From: JAAAOZ01 sp964496595
GTDB taxonomy: Bacteria; Chloroflexota; Anaerolineae; B4-G1; SLSP01
DNA: 18,847 nucleotides
Direction of reading: 5' to 3'
NCBI GenBank assembly: GCA_964496595.1
Contig: CAZCAI010000094.1
Coordinates: 1-18,847 of the forward strand
In this document: positions 1-7,963 of the stretch, piece by piece
How the letters are laid out: the number at the start of each line of letters is the position of its first letter
Numbering within the stretch: the first letter of the stretch is position 1
Notes under the pieces: model-generated
What the model was told of the DNA's origin: nothing
Databases searched by the model: none
Seen by the model: only the letters and a program-made list of their open reading frames with translations
Translations under genes and position numbers: made by a program

Positions 1-2
1 TA

Positions 3-398
3 ATTGAAGGATACGTAGAGCTTTATGTCTCACCGCTGGCGCTGGATGAAGCTCTTTATCGTTTGTTGTTAGCCCATGTAAAAGAGATATATGGTGAACA
101 TCCGCTAACTATCCTGAGACGTGATTCTATCGAGCCTCTACAGCGCGTATCCGATAAAATCTGTCAGGTTTTGCGACAAGTTTTACAATTACCACATGTC
201 CAAATGGTTAACATTACGTCAGAAGATAGTTGGCGTATGCTAGATAATACCGAGCAATACATTCTTATGCCGCGTGACGCACTGCATCTCGCAGTGATGC
301 AACGCTTGGCATTGCACGATATTATCAGTGACGATGCCGATTTTGATCGGGTGCCCGATTTACAAAGGCATTGGGTTTTGCATCCACCAAAGAAATAG
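3..398 (+). CDS. PIN-domain (VapC-like) ribonuclease, 3' part only
   Basis: The reading frame is open to the left edge of the window, so the N-terminus and the start codon lie outside. About 131 residues remain. The end carries the usual PIN-domain C-terminal signature: PRDALHLAVM, with an acidic residue after Arg, followed by a short strand and SDDADFDRVPDL. In PIN ribonucleases these positions supply two of the acidic metal ligands; the first ligand, near the N-terminus, is not visible. The gene is markedly more AT-rich than the genes to its right, which fits horizontal acquisition. VapC-type toxins normally sit directly downstream of a small antitoxin gene, which would be off the window, so the toxin role is family knowledge and not shown here. 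A TTG at 63 could be read as a start but lies inside the domain. A strong terminator follows the stop codon. Confidence 0.8.
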   Translation: MEGYVELYVSPLALDEALYRLLLAHVKEIYGEHPLTILRRDSIEPLQRVSDKICQVLRQVLQLPHVQMVNITSEDSWRMLDNTEQYILMPRDALHLAVMQRLALHDIISDDADFDRVPDLQRHWVLHPPKK

Positions 399-430
399 CA
401 AAGAATTCGCCCAAAACCGAATAGAAATCC

Positions 431-463
431 AAGCGGCCCAGTCACACAACTGGGCCGCTTTTC
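431..463 (+). terminator. Rho-independent terminator after the PIN gene
   Basis: A perfect 12-bp stem (431-442 with 449-460, GC-rich core GCGGCCCAGT) closes a six-base loop and runs into TTTTC. It lies 32 bases after the PIN stop codon. Seen directly; function is standard for this structure. Confidence 0.85.
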
Positions 464-465
464 TC

Positions 466-693
466 ACGAATACTAGTATTAGTTTAGTTTTGTAAGTGGA
501 TATTTTCACGGGATGGCCCGGCAGTTCCCACGGCCACCGGGCGTACTACGCCTTAACGAAGTCGCCCTTCGGCGACTGAGTTCTAACCGGCGAAGGCCGG
601 TTTCGCCCAGGCGTAGCTTGCTACGCCCGTAGCCGCGAATTTATTCGCCAGGCGTGGAACGTTGCTCATCAAACTAAACTGTTACGAATACTA
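466..693. mobile_element. MITE-like hairpin element with 10-bp direct repeats (element C)
   Basis: The ten bases ACGAATACTA occur at 466-475 and again at 684-693, bracketing a 208-bp segment. Just inside both ends lies the inverted decamer AGTTTAGTTT (481-490) / AAACTAAACT (671-680). The interior is non-coding and is a chain of small perfect hairpins: 540-552, 561-576 (CTTC loop), 585-602 (GAAG loop), 610-627 and 635-648. I read this as a short non-autonomous insertion with a target duplication. The terminal inverted repeats are offset by two bases and are short, so this copy is less certain than the two elements further right. It fills the whole gap between the terminator and the next gene. 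Confidence 0.55.
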
Positions 694-698
694 TAACG

Positions 699-1949
699 TT
701 AGAACCCCGTCATACACACCGGCGCGCGCTCGACCCAGAAGAGCCGCTGGAGCGTTTGGACGTACGCCGGATCGGAGATCTCCGCCAGGCCGTACAAGAG
801 CAGCGCCTCGAAATCGACCGCGCCGACCAGCAGGGAGGAAAACTCCGCGACGTCCATCCTCACCTCGACATCGGCGACCGCCTCCTCTTCTGCCAGCGTC
901 GCCCTCCCCCGCTCGAAGTGCACCGTCGTGCTGCCCGCGTTCTCCGGCAGGAAGCTGTCCGTCAGCGTCAGCCGCAAACGACACGTCTGCCCCCCAAAAT
1001 CGCGCGCCTGGAGCAACTCGAACACGCGCGGCACATCGATGACGCGAAACATCAACCCCACGCCCTGCACGTTGCTCTCGTGATAGACCGGGGGAATCAG
1101 GTTGGGCGCGCCGTTGCGCGGATCGGAAAGCAGGAAGTAGAAGGTCGGATCCAACGTCTCGAAGATCACGTGGCGGATTTGATCCGCCTGCGTGTGGAGG
1201 TAGGTCAGCAACTCGCTCAGCGCCGCGTGATTCTCGTAGACCAACTCCCGGATGTGAATGTCATTGTGGAGCGACATCTCGCCCTTCTCGAAATCGAAGA
1301 CCAGATAGCCCTCAAGCCGACCCTCGCGCTCGTAGCCGATGATCGCGTGCGCCTGGTTCTCCAACATCTTCTCGACCTCCCGCTCGTGGCGCTCGATCAT
1401 CCCGTGCGTGCGCTGCGCATAGCGCGTGTAGCACCCCAACACCGCCGCGACGTCCGCCGCGCCCAGCGTGCGCAGATGCGCCCTGCTCGGCCCCTTGGGG
1501 AACGCGGCGGGCGTCACACGATACTGATCCATCTTCGGCCCATAGCCAAACCCCATCCGCTTGTAGAAATCGGGCCGGAAGGGGTAGAGGATCGCCAGCG
1601 CGGCCCCCTCCTCGCGATAATGGGCCAGGAAATAATCGATCATCTCCTTGGCGACATGCTCCTTCTTGTGCAGCAAATCCACCGCGACCGCGCCCACGCC
1701 GCCCGCCAGCATCTGCACGCCCAGGAAATTCATCGTGAAGTCATGCAGACGCATCACACCCCGCAACTGCCCCTCGCGAAAGAGTCCGTAGAAATCCACC
1801 AGCGGGTTCTCGTTATGCGCCTCGAGCAACCGATCCTTCTTTTTCTCCCGCTCCTCCGGCTGGGTCGATCTAAACGCCGGGTAAGCATTGTCCAAAATCT
1901 CCACCAGCGCGTCAAACTCCGACGCCTGCAGCCTGCGAATCTCGCTCAT
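699..1949 (-). CDS. Eis-family GNAT N-acetyltransferase with SCP2-like C-terminal domain
   Basis: 416 residues, the usual size for Eis-type proteins. The order is an N-terminal GNAT domain beginning MSEIRRLQASEFDALVEI, with the acyl-CoA binding region around GGVGAVAVDLLHKKEHVAKEM, and the segment RPDFYKRMGFGYG. A second GNAT-like region follows, and then a C-terminal SCP2/sterol-carrier-like domain (TCRLRLTLTDSFLPEN to the end). The last residues are MTGF: in Mycobacterium tuberculosis Eis the C-terminal Phe carboxylate acts as general base, so the terminal Phe fits a catalytically competent member. Eis proteins acetylate amines of aminoglycosides or other polyamines with acetyl-CoA in the cytoplasm; the substrate here is unknown. 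I chose ATG at 1949 because AAGGAG lies ten bases upstream. A longer frame to 2069 starts without a ribosome site and adds 40 unrelated residues. It is transcribed divergently from the membrane protein gene at 2145. Confidence 0.85.
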   Translation of the reverse strand: MSEIRRLQASEFDALVEILDNAYPAFRSTQPEEREKKKDRLLEAHNENPLVDFYGLFREGQLRGVMRLHDFTMNFLGVQMLAGGVGAVAVDLLHKKEHVAKEMIDYFLAHYREEGAALAILYPFRPDFYKRMGFGYGPKMDQYRVTPAAFPKGPSRAHLRTLGAADVAAVLGCYTRYAQRTHGMIERHEREVEKMLENQAHAIIGYEREGRLEGYLVFDFEKGEMSLHNDIHIRELVYENHAALSELLTYLHTQADQIRHVIFETLDPTFYFLLSDPRNGAPNLIPPVYHESNVQGVGLMFRVIDVPRVFELLQARDFGGQTCRLRLTLTDSFLPENAGSTTVHFERGRATLAEEEAVADVEVRMDVAEFSSLLVGAVDFEALLLYGLAEISDPAYVQTLQRLFWVERAPVCMTGF

Positions 1950-2144
1950 CTCACAAGATCTCCTTTTCTGTTCTGATAACGTTATGTAGAAAGTAGAGAG
2001 AAGCGTATCACAGCTTTCCAGAGTGACAAGAGAGCATTTGTCATCTCGAGTCGATAGTGTATACTCCAAACGTGATATTTCACCCCATCCGCATTATTAT
2101 TTGAAATCCGGCCATAGATCGAGAGGACGGGATACATACCAGAT

Positions 2145-3458
2145 ATGAACAAATTACGCCATTCACGGCAACCAACCATCAACATATCCCCCAGAAGCCG
2201 AGCGTGGGCAGTTGTGCTTGTCTTGGCGGCCGCGAGCCTGGCGTTCTCGCCGCTTGTGGATTGGAACCATCCCGCATTGCGACACACCGACAACCCCAGC
2301 CTCCTCGAAGCGCGCAGCCTGCTTGAGGGAAAGATCGCGCTATCAGAACGCGCGCACGATACCGCCCTGATAGAGGATCGGATCGTGAATATCTTTCAGC
2401 CCGGCCAGACGCTCTTTTTTCTCATCCACCTGGGCGCCATCGGCGAGAGCGCGCTGAAGGTCCTTCAAATTGAGATGTTTTTGGTATTCGTCGCGTCGGT
2501 TGCACTCTTGGGCCTGGCGATGCTGAAACTATCAGGGGGCCGCGCCGCGCTCGCCGTAGCGCTGACCGCCTCCTTTATGTTCGGCGCACCCTACATCGCC
2601 AGCCTGCCGCTCACATTGGTCGGCAGCATCTACCGCGTGAACCATTGCCTATCCATAGGCTTCATCGTAGGCCTGCTGGCGCTGCTTGGCAAACAAACGT
2701 GGCATCGCAGGCTCCTGCTGGTGAGCGCCTGCATCGGCGGCTCGATGCTGTTCCGAGCGCAGAACTTGCTCCTGCTCTTTTTGCCCCTGAGCATGCTCTT
2801 ACAAAACGCTGATGGGAGATCGTGGCGCGTGTCCGAATCGCTCTCGACGCCGGCGGCGCGCAAGGCACTTGCACTTCAAGCCGCAAAATTGCTCGTCTTC
2901 CCTCTCCTGGCGGTGATCATCATCACCGGATTCCAAACGGCGCGATTTCACGATCCCTTTGAGAATGGCTACGCCGCCATCTACGCCGGCCGCGACGATT
3001 ACCTGGCTCAGCGGGCGCATACCCACGGGCTGTTTGCGTGGCATTTTCTGCCAGAAAATCTGTACCGCACGCTAGCCGCCATTCCCAAATTCGAGTTGGA
3101 CGACGGGCGCATCGTCGACATCATCGGCGACCCCAGGGGCAACAGCCTGCTCTTCACCCAACCCATCCTCCTGCTGCTCCCCCTGCTCTGGCGCGGATTG
3201 AAAAACGCGCGCGCGCAATCCTTTGCCATCGCGTCGCTGCTGCTGGCCGCGCCCGTCTGGTTGTACCACAATCCGGGCTTCTTTGCTCCCGGCTACATGC
3301 GATTGAGCCTGGATTATCTCCCCCTGTGGATCGCGACGCTGGCGGTTTGCGCCAGATACGCCCCCAAATCCAAATATCTGATCTGGCCAGCCCTCCTCTG
3401 GGCCGCGTGGGCCATAGGCTACGGCATTCTATTCTTGCGGATTGGGGTGTCGGTATAA
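2145..3458 (+). CDS. Polytopic membrane protein, possibly GT-C glycosyltransferase-like
   Basis: 437 residues with about ten hydrophobic spans, the first at residues 23-41 and the last at the C-terminus (YLIWPALLWAAWAIGYGILF). After the first span comes a long extracytoplasmic stretch containing HTDNPSLLEARSLLEGKIAL, which resembles the acidic first loop of GT-C (lipid-phosphate sugar dependent) glycosyltransferases. That resemblance is weak and no catalytic motif can be fixed, so function is unassigned. The first loop also holds IVNIFQPGQTLFFLIHL. The ribosome site is poor (GAGAGGAC about 17 bases before ATG). The gene is GC-rich like its right-hand neighbours. It is followed by a 141-bp gap with its own promoter-like sequence, so it probably forms a separate unit. 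Confidence 0.75.
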   Translation: MNKLRHSRQPTINISPRSRAWAVVLVLAAASLAFSPLVDWNHPALRHTDNPSLLEARSLLEGKIALSERAHDTALIEDRIVNIFQPGQTLFFLIHLGAIGESALKVLQIEMFLVFVASVALLGLAMLKLSGGRAALAVALTASFMFGAPYIASLPLTLVGSIYRVNHCLSIGFIVGLLALLGKQTWHRRLLLVSACIGGSMLFRAQNLLLLFLPLSMLLQNADGRSWRVSESLSTPAARKALALQAAKLLVFPLLAVIIITGFQTARFHDPFENGYAAIYAGRDDYLAQRAHTHGLFAWHFLPENLYRTLAAIPKFELDDGRIVDIIGDPRGNSLLFTQPILLLLPLLWRGLKNARAQSFAIASLLLAAPVWLYHNPGFFAPGYMRLSLDYLPLWIATLAVCARYAPKSKYLIWPALLWAAWAIGYGILFLRIGVSV

Positions 3459-3499
3459 CAGAACGCCACATCACATCATTGCACGCCTCTTATTTAGAT

Positions 3500-3527
3500 T
3501 TGCATTAAAGAAGATAAGGATTATACT
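3500..3527 (+). promoter_or_regulatory. Putative sigma-70-type promoter for the SRPBCC-like gene
   Basis: TTGCAT at 3500-3505 and TATACT at 3522-3527 are separated by 16 bases. They lie in a short AT-rich stretch between the membrane protein gene and the gene starting at 3600. Predicted by eye only. Confidence 0.4.
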
Positions 3528-3533
3528 TATTCC

Positions 3534-3557
3534 ACCGGCGCTTTGAGAAGCGCCGGT
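3534..3557 (+). terminator. Perfect 10-bp hairpin in the 5' leader; terminator or attenuator
   Basis: ACCGGCGCTT (3534-3543) pairs with AAGCGCCGGT (3548-3557) around a TGAG loop. It follows the membrane protein gene and begins seven bases after the putative -10 box. It could therefore end the upstream transcript or lie at the 5' end of the SRPBCC-like mRNA. There is no clear T-run after it, so termination is uncertain. Confidence 0.4.
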
Positions 3558-3599
3558 CGTTTGCTCACAGAGAAAAGAGAAGCGAATGGAGGATTTCCG

Positions 3600-4055
3600 A
3601 TGCCAACCGCCGCCGTAGAAGCTCAGACCCCCGTCGAAGTCAGCCCGGAGGCCGCCCGACAATGGTTTTTGGAACTGAAAGAACATCCAGAGCGCTACCA
3701 ATTCGACACCCACGCGGGATTCACCTTCACCCAAGGGGATTTCGGCGAGGTCGGCGCGCGCTTCGAGACCCAGGAGCGATTTTACGGCCTGCGGCTCACG
3801 CTGCGCTTCGAATTGACCGAAGTCGGCGAATCCGAGGTGCGCTTTCGGGTGTTGCGTCCGCCGGCGCCCGTCTGGGGCGCGTTCATCCTCGAAGCCGAGG
3901 GCTTCCAGAAAACGCTGCTCACCCTGCGCATCGGCAGCGAGAACCGGGCCGGCGCGGCCTTCCTCAATCTCCCCCTCGTTCGCGGTGCCATCCAACGCCA
4001 AATCCAGGCGGAGGTCGAGAATATCCGCGATTCGATGGAACGGACGCAGATGTAG
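3600..4055 (+). CDS. SRPBCC (START/polyketide cyclase-like) family protein
   Basis: 151 residues. The start is ATG at 3600, chosen because GGAGG (3588-3592) lies seven bases before it; an upstream TTG at 3543 sits inside the hairpin. The protein has an N-terminal helix-strand region (VEVSPEAARQWFLELKEHPERYQF), then alternating beta strands with aromatic and charged faces (FTFTQGDFGEVGARFETQERFYGL, LTLRFELTEVGESEVRFRVL, WGAFILEAEG, LTLRIGS) and a long C-terminal helix (GAIQRQIQAEVENIRDSMER). This strand series plus final helix is the helix-grip pattern of SRPBCC proteins, which bind hydrophobic ligands. No ligand can be named. The next gene is 102 bases downstream and encodes an alkaline-phosphatase-fold hydrolase, but a direct link is not shown. 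Confidence 0.6.
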   Translation: MPTAAVEAQTPVEVSPEAARQWFLELKEHPERYQFDTHAGFTFTQGDFGEVGARFETQERFYGLRLTLRFELTEVGESEVRFRVLRPPAPVWGAFILEAEGFQKTLLTLRIGSENRAGAAFLNLPLVRGAIQRQIQAEVENIRDSMERTQM

Positions 4056-4100
4056 GCACGGAAGCCCGACGAGCTTTGCGAGAGATTTTATTGGATTAGA

Positions 4101-4129
4101 TTGACATCACTCAGGCCAGACACCTGAGA
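4101..4129 (+). promoter_or_regulatory. TTGACA box with overlapping inverted repeat before the sulfatase-like gene
   Basis: A consensus -35 hexamer TTGACA is at 4101-4106. The inverted repeat CTCAGG (4110-4115) / CCTGAG (4123-4128), with a seven-base spacer, lies where the promoter spacer would be. No good -10 hexamer is visible at 16-18 bases, so the site may need an activator or may not be a promoter. Confidence 0.3.
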
Positions 4130-4157
4130 TCACAGCAAGAAGGAAATACAAAATACG

Positions 4158-5738
4158 ATGGGAAAGCAAATGCAGCCTGATATTTTATTGATCGTTTTGG
4201 ACACCCTGCGGGCGGATCGATTATCGTGCTACGGCTACCCGCGCAAGACCAGCCCGAATTTGGATGCGTTCGCGGAGGACGCGGTGCTCTTCGAGCGCGC
4301 GATCTCCCCCGCCCAATGGACGATCCCCGCCCACGCCTCACTCTTCACCGGCAACTTCCCCTCCACGCACATGACCAATCAAATCTACGATAAGCACACC
4401 CCAGAGCAACCGACGCTGGCCGAATTGTTGCGCGGCGCCGGCTACGCCACACTCGGCTTCTGCAACAACCCTCTCTTAGGCGTCGTCGATAACGGCCTGG
4501 ATCGCGGATTCGACGCCTTCTACAACTACAGCGGCTTCTTCCCCGAGCGCCCCGACATCTCAGACACGCGCGCTCGGCCCTCCGGTCGGCTCGTGCAGCG
4601 CCTGGGACGGCTGTTGAATCGCATCAACGCGCCGGTGCAAGAGGCGCTCACCCAGAACGACCTCATCCTCAAGTTTGCACTTCATCCGCGCATCGTCCCG
4701 CTCTGGCAGCGCCACCTCAACTTCCGCGGCAACACCAAACTCTCCCTGCGCGATCTGACCGGCTACCTCCGCACCCGTCAAAAGCGCGGTCGCGAGCGCC
4801 CGCTCTTCACCTTCCTCAACTTGATGGAGACCCATCTACCCTTTGGGCCGCCCCCGCGCTTCATCCATCGCTTCGCGCCCTACTACCGCGCCAACCGCGA
4901 GGCCCACGACTTCATGCACGCGTACAACCAGGAGCACTACCGCTGGATGATCCCGCTGACGGAGCCGCTGACCGAGCTTCATGACCGCATCATCAACGAT
5001 ATGTACGCCGCCGAGATCGCCTACGAGGATCACGCGCTGCGCCATCTCTACACCTATTTGAACGACCCGCGCGTCCGCGACAACACCGTCGTCATCATCG
5101 TCTCCGATCACGGCGAGGGGATGAACCACCACAACTTCGTCGGGCACTCGCTCGTGGCCTACGATGATCTTCTCCACGTGCCGCTGCTCGTGCGCTATCC
5201 CCCGCACTACAGCGGCGGGCGGCGCATGCCCCAGCCGATCTCGACCCGGCGCGTCTTCCACACCGCTCTGGAGATGGCCGGCGTCCCGCTACCAGAGCCT
5301 GCGGCGGAAGCGACCGGCTATCTCCAAACCGGCCCCCTCCCCCGCACACCCGACGAGGCGCCCGGACGGGAGACGCCCGTCTTCGCCGAGGCCTACACGC
5401 CCGACACGCTCCTGGCGCTGATGGAGAACTACACCCCGCAGGCCATCGACACCTTCCGCTGCCGCTCGATGCGCCGCGCCGTCTATCAGCAGGATCACAA
5501 ACTCATCACCGTGGGCGAACAGCCAGATGAGCTGTTCGCTATCTCAGAAGATCCCGGCGAGCTGCACAACCTGATCGCCGAGAAGCCCGACCTGGCCGAC
5601 CACCTCTTCGCCATCCTGCGCGATTTCGTCGCGGAAGCTCAGGCGCAGCGCCCCTCCGATTGGGAAGGCGAGCGCGTGGACATCGAATCGGACGAACAGC
5701 TCACCGAGCGCCTGCGCGGCCTCGGTTATATGCAATAG
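4158..5738 (+). CDS. Sulfatase / alkaline phosphatase superfamily hydrolase with Thr at the nucleophile position
   Basis: 526 residues with the type I sulfatase fold signature. The N-terminal strand and metal site is DILLIVLDTLRADRLSCYGY (Asp15, Asp20). Next comes the nucleophile motif, read as W-T55-I-P-A-H-A-S-L-F-T-G. The second metal site is IIVSDHGEGMNHHN (Asp317, His318), and a C-terminal subdomain ends ERLRGLGYMQ. Classical sulfatases need Cys or Ser in C/S-x-P-x-R for conversion to formylglycine. Here the residue is Thr and Arg is replaced by His, so true sulfatase activity is unlikely. Threonine nucleophiles occur in related phosphodiesterases and phosphotransferases such as LtaS and phosphoethanolamine transferases. 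There is no signal peptide or membrane span, suggesting a cytoplasmic enzyme. The start has AAGAAGGA about 13 bases upstream, which is rather distant. Confidence 0.85.
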   Translation: MGKQMQPDILLIVLDTLRADRLSCYGYPRKTSPNLDAFAEDAVLFERAISPAQWTIPAHASLFTGNFPSTHMTNQIYDKHTPEQPTLAELLRGAGYATLGFCNNPLLGVVDNGLDRGFDAFYNYSGFFPERPDISDTRARPSGRLVQRLGRLLNRINAPVQEALTQNDLILKFALHPRIVPLWQRHLNFRGNTKLSLRDLTGYLRTRQKRGRERPLFTFLNLMETHLPFGPPPRFIHRFAPYYRANREAHDFMHAYNQEHYRWMIPLTEPLTELHDRIINDMYAAEIAYEDHALRHLYTYLNDPRVRDNTVVIIVSDHGEGMNHHNFVGHSLVAYDDLLHVPLLVRYPPHYSGGRRMPQPISTRRVFHTALEMAGVPLPEPAAEATGYLQTGPLPRTPDEAPGRETPVFAEAYTPDTLLALMENYTPQAIDTFRCRSMRRAVYQQDHKLITVGEQPDELFAISEDPGELHNLIAEKPDLADHLFAILRDFVAEAQAQRPSDWEGERVDIESDEQLTERLRGLGYMQ

Positions 5739-5750
5739 ATTTTTCACTTC

Positions 5751-5813
5751 GTTCGTAGTAAGCCTCGGAGCGCTAGCGGCGTGGCGTTTCTCGGAACTTC
5801 AACAACGACACGC
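5751..5813. repeat. Interspersed palindromic repeat, copy 1 (partial)
   Basis: Positions 5751-5789 match 9258-9296 in 38 of 39 bases. The segment then folds back: GGCGTGGCG (5778-5786) against CGACACGCC (5805-5813). The right half seen in copy 2 is absent here. It fills the 97-bp gap between the sulfatase-like gene and the AOR gene. Confidence 0.8.
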
Positions 5814-5835
5814 CAATCAGAAAAAGGGAGGCCAC

Positions 5836-7809
5836 ATGAATTATCAACCCAAACGCCTGTTGATCTTAGACACGGCCCAGCAGCGCCATTATCTGCGCTC
5901 GCTGCGACCGGGGCAGACGCCCGGCCCCGATCACGACGCGCGCGAGGACACCACGCTCTTCGGCGGGGAGGCGCTCTGCCACTACCTCCTGCGCGAGACC
6001 CCCGACGCGCTGATCTTGGCCCGTGGCCCGCTGCCTTTCCTGGCGGGGAACAAAACCACCGTCGGCTACATCTCGCCGCTGACGGGCGCGCCGCACTACA
6101 GCTTCGTGGGCGGGCGCGGCTTTGCGCAGTTGCTCAACCTGGGGCTGGATGCGATGATCCTGCGCAGCGCGACGTCCGCGCCCGATCATTACGCCGTCAT
6201 CGCCGGGCGCGCGCCCCACATCACCGTCGAATGGCGCGCGGCCGCCGACCTGCCGACCGGCCAGCGCAGCGCCTATCACTGGCTGACGGCTCACGAGTTG
6301 GGCGGGCATCCCGAAAGCGGCAGCATCTTCACGGTCGGGGAGGCGGCGCGTCACGGTTATCGTGCGGCCAACTTAGCCTGCGATGGCCTCTATCACGCCG
6401 GGCGGGGCGGCGCAGGCTGGAGCTTCGCGCGCTTCTTGGCCGCGCTCGTCCTGCGGGCCGCGCCGGTCTCGTTGGATGCGTGGCTCGGCCCGCGCGCCGA
6501 CGAGGTGCGCGAGCTGCGCAACGGCGAGATCCGCGAGCGCCTGGAGCGCTACGGCGAGCGCCTCTCCCGGCGCACAGGCGGCACGGTGACCAAACTCTAC
6601 GCCACCGGCGTCGGCGAGCGCCCCACCCTCCCCGCGCGCAACGCCCAGCGCCTGGGCTACGATCTGGCCGATCTGGGCGCGCGTCGCGTGCTGCGCGCCA
6701 GTCGCGTCGGACAGACCGGCTGCCATTGGTGCCAGCTCAATTGCCGCCACTGGCACTGGGTCAATGTGGACTATAATGTGGACTATATGGAGCACACGAA
6801 TGCAGGCCGCGACCGCTACTTAGACGACTTCGAGCCGACCTACGCGCTCTTCGCGATGCTCGATCTCGCGCCGGAGGACGCCAATTTCAAGGCGCGCTTA
6901 CGCCTGCTGGAGGAGGTGGATCGCCGCGTCGTCGTCCCCATCGAACAGATGGGCCTCGACATCATCGACGCGGGCGTGGGGCTGGCCGCGCTCTTCGAGG
7001 GCCTGGCGCGGGGGATGATCCCGCCGGCGGATGCGCCGCCCGCGCTGCGCTCCGGGCCGTACTTCGGCAACGTGGCTGCGGCGGAGGCCGCCGTCGCCGC
7101 GCTGCGGGCCGGCGCCGATGCGCCCGCGCTGCGCGCTCTGGGCGATGGCCCGCAGGCTCTGGCCGAGCGCTACCCCGCGCTGGCGGATCGGGTCTTCACC
7201 TGTGGGCCGGGCACGTTAGGCAATCCGGGGCACGCCAACGCGCTATGGACCTTCCTGATGCCCTTTTCGCGCTTCTTCAGCCACTATTCGGGGCAAATCT
7301 ACAAAATCCCCGGCGCGCTCACGCCGGAGATGAGCGAGTCAGAAATCGACGAGCTTTTCCGGCGCGTGATCGCGGAGATGTTGCAGCGCGAGCAGTTCAT
7401 CTGTCTGGGGAACGCGCTGTCGCACTGCGGATTCACCTTCGTCATCTTCAGCGAGGACGGCGAGGGCGTCGCGTTAGACAAGGGCAATCTGCTGGTGCGC
7501 ACGTTAGCCGCCTACGGCATCGAACAGCACCGGCTGGATCTCGAATGGTTCGGGGCGGCGTTCTGGGCGCAATCGCTCGCGCTGAAGATGGCGCACGGTT
7601 GGCGCCCGCCCACGGCGGCGGAGTTCCCCGCGCGCGTCTTCGAGGCCCTCTCGCAGGCGTTGGACTTCGAGCCGAAGGCGTTGGTCACGCTGATGGAACG
7701 CCTCATCGCCGAGTGGCGACATCAAGCGGGGGAGATCCTGATGAAGTTCGGCTACGATCAGCAGATGAAGCAGATAGATCAAGGTGCAACGCACTTGGAC
7801 TTACAGTAA
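5836..7809 (+). CDS. Aldehyde:ferredoxin oxidoreductase (AOR) family protein
   Basis: 657 residues, typical AOR size. The N-terminal cofactor-binding domain holds SPLTGAPHYSFVGGRGFAQL followed by LGLDAMILRS, the pattern seen around the bis-pterin tungsten cofactor site of this family. The 4Fe-4S ligands are Cys296, Cys299 and Cys303 (CHWCQLNC); the distant fourth ligand is best matched by Cys531 in LSHCGF. AOR enzymes oxidise aldehydes to acids with ferredoxin in anaerobic cytoplasm, using tungstopterin; the substrate of this subfamily is unknown. Start ATG at 5836 has GGGAGG four bases upstream, which is tight. The last residues (GATHLDLQ) are encoded by one arm of a 16-bp inverted repeat that also contains the stop region, so the natural C-terminus may have been altered. 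No pterin or ferredoxin genes are adjacent. Confidence 0.88.
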   Translation: MNYQPKRLLILDTAQQRHYLRSLRPGQTPGPDHDAREDTTLFGGEALCHYLLRETPDALILARGPLPFLAGNKTTVGYISPLTGAPHYSFVGGRGFAQLLNLGLDAMILRSATSAPDHYAVIAGRAPHITVEWRAAADLPTGQRSAYHWLTAHELGGHPESGSIFTVGEAARHGYRAANLACDGLYHAGRGGAGWSFARFLAALVLRAAPVSLDAWLGPRADEVRELRNGEIRERLERYGERLSRRTGGTVTKLYATGVGERPTLPARNAQRLGYDLADLGARRVLRASRVGQTGCHWCQLNCRHWHWVNVDYNVDYMEHTNAGRDRYLDDFEPTYALFAMLDLAPEDANFKARLRLLEEVDRRVVVPIEQMGLDIIDAGVGLAALFEGLARGMIPPADAPPALRSGPYFGNVAAAEAAVAALRAGADAPALRALGDGPQALAERYPALADRVFTCGPGTLGNPGHANALWTFLMPFSRFFSHYSGQIYKIPGALTPEMSESEIDELFRRVIAEMLQREQFICLGNALSHCGFTFVIFSEDGEGVALDKGNLLVRTLAAYGIEQHRLDLEWFGAAFWAQSLALKMAHGWRPPTAAEFPARVFEALSQALDFEPKALVTLMERLIAEWRHQAGEILMKFGYDQQMKQIDQGATHLDLQ

Positions 7810-7865
7810 TCGCCACTCCTGATGCAGTGCATACCTAGTTTTAAGCTTACAAGTGCGTTGCACCT
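7782..7865. repeat. 84-bp element with perfect 16-bp inverted ends, overlapping the AOR stop codon
   Basis: AGGTGCAACGCACTTG (7782-7797) and its exact reverse complement (7850-7865) bracket 52 bases that include the AOR stop codon at 7807-7809. No T-run follows, so it is not an ordinary terminator, and no clear target duplication was found. Confidence 0.8.
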
Positions 7866-7883
7866 CACAAGGCTAACCGGTTA

Positions 7884-7928
7884 AAAAACAAGCCGTGCCC
7901 AGCCACATCCAACCGGCCGGGCACGGCT
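7884..7928 (-). terminator. Terminator for the L,D-transpeptidase gene (between convergent genes)
   Basis: A perfect 10-bp stem AGCCGTGCCC / GGGCACGGCT (7891-7900 with 7919-7928) is followed on the minus strand by TTGTTTTTT. The long 18-base loop contains GGCCGG. On the plus strand the trailing T-run is missing, so it mainly serves the minus-strand gene. Confidence 0.75.
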
Positions 7929-7963
7929 CTTAATACTCAATTCTTAACTCTTAATCTCAACCC
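7929..7963. repeat. Heptad repeat tract (CTYAAYN register)
   Basis: Five consecutive 7-mers: CTTAATA, CTCAATT, CTTAACT, CTTAATC, TCAACCC. The tract lies directly between the terminator and the stop codon of the L,D-transpeptidase gene. Confidence 0.7.

Noticed and set aside
540..648. Row of hairpins considered as a CRISPR array
   Set aside because: Stems differ in sequence, there are no equal repeats or spacers, and no cas gene is near.
756..1976. Long plus-strand open frame of 406 codons opposite the acetyltransferase gene
   Set aside because: It is the GC-rich mirror of the minus-strand gene; the peptide is Arg/Gln/Leu-rich with no domain, while the opposite strand gives a clean Eis-type protein with a ribosome site.
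693..1984. ATAACGTTA on both sides of the acetyltransferase gene (693-701 and 1976-1984), a possible 9-bp target duplication of a gene cassette
   Set aside because: The core AACGTT is palindromic and short, one copy overlaps the gene's stop codon, and no inverted ends or transposase accompany it; chance is likely.
5781..6776. 331-codon plus-strand frame before and within the AOR gene
   Set aside because: Arg/Ala-rich out-of-frame shadow; the AOR frame has the conserved cysteines and a ribosome site.
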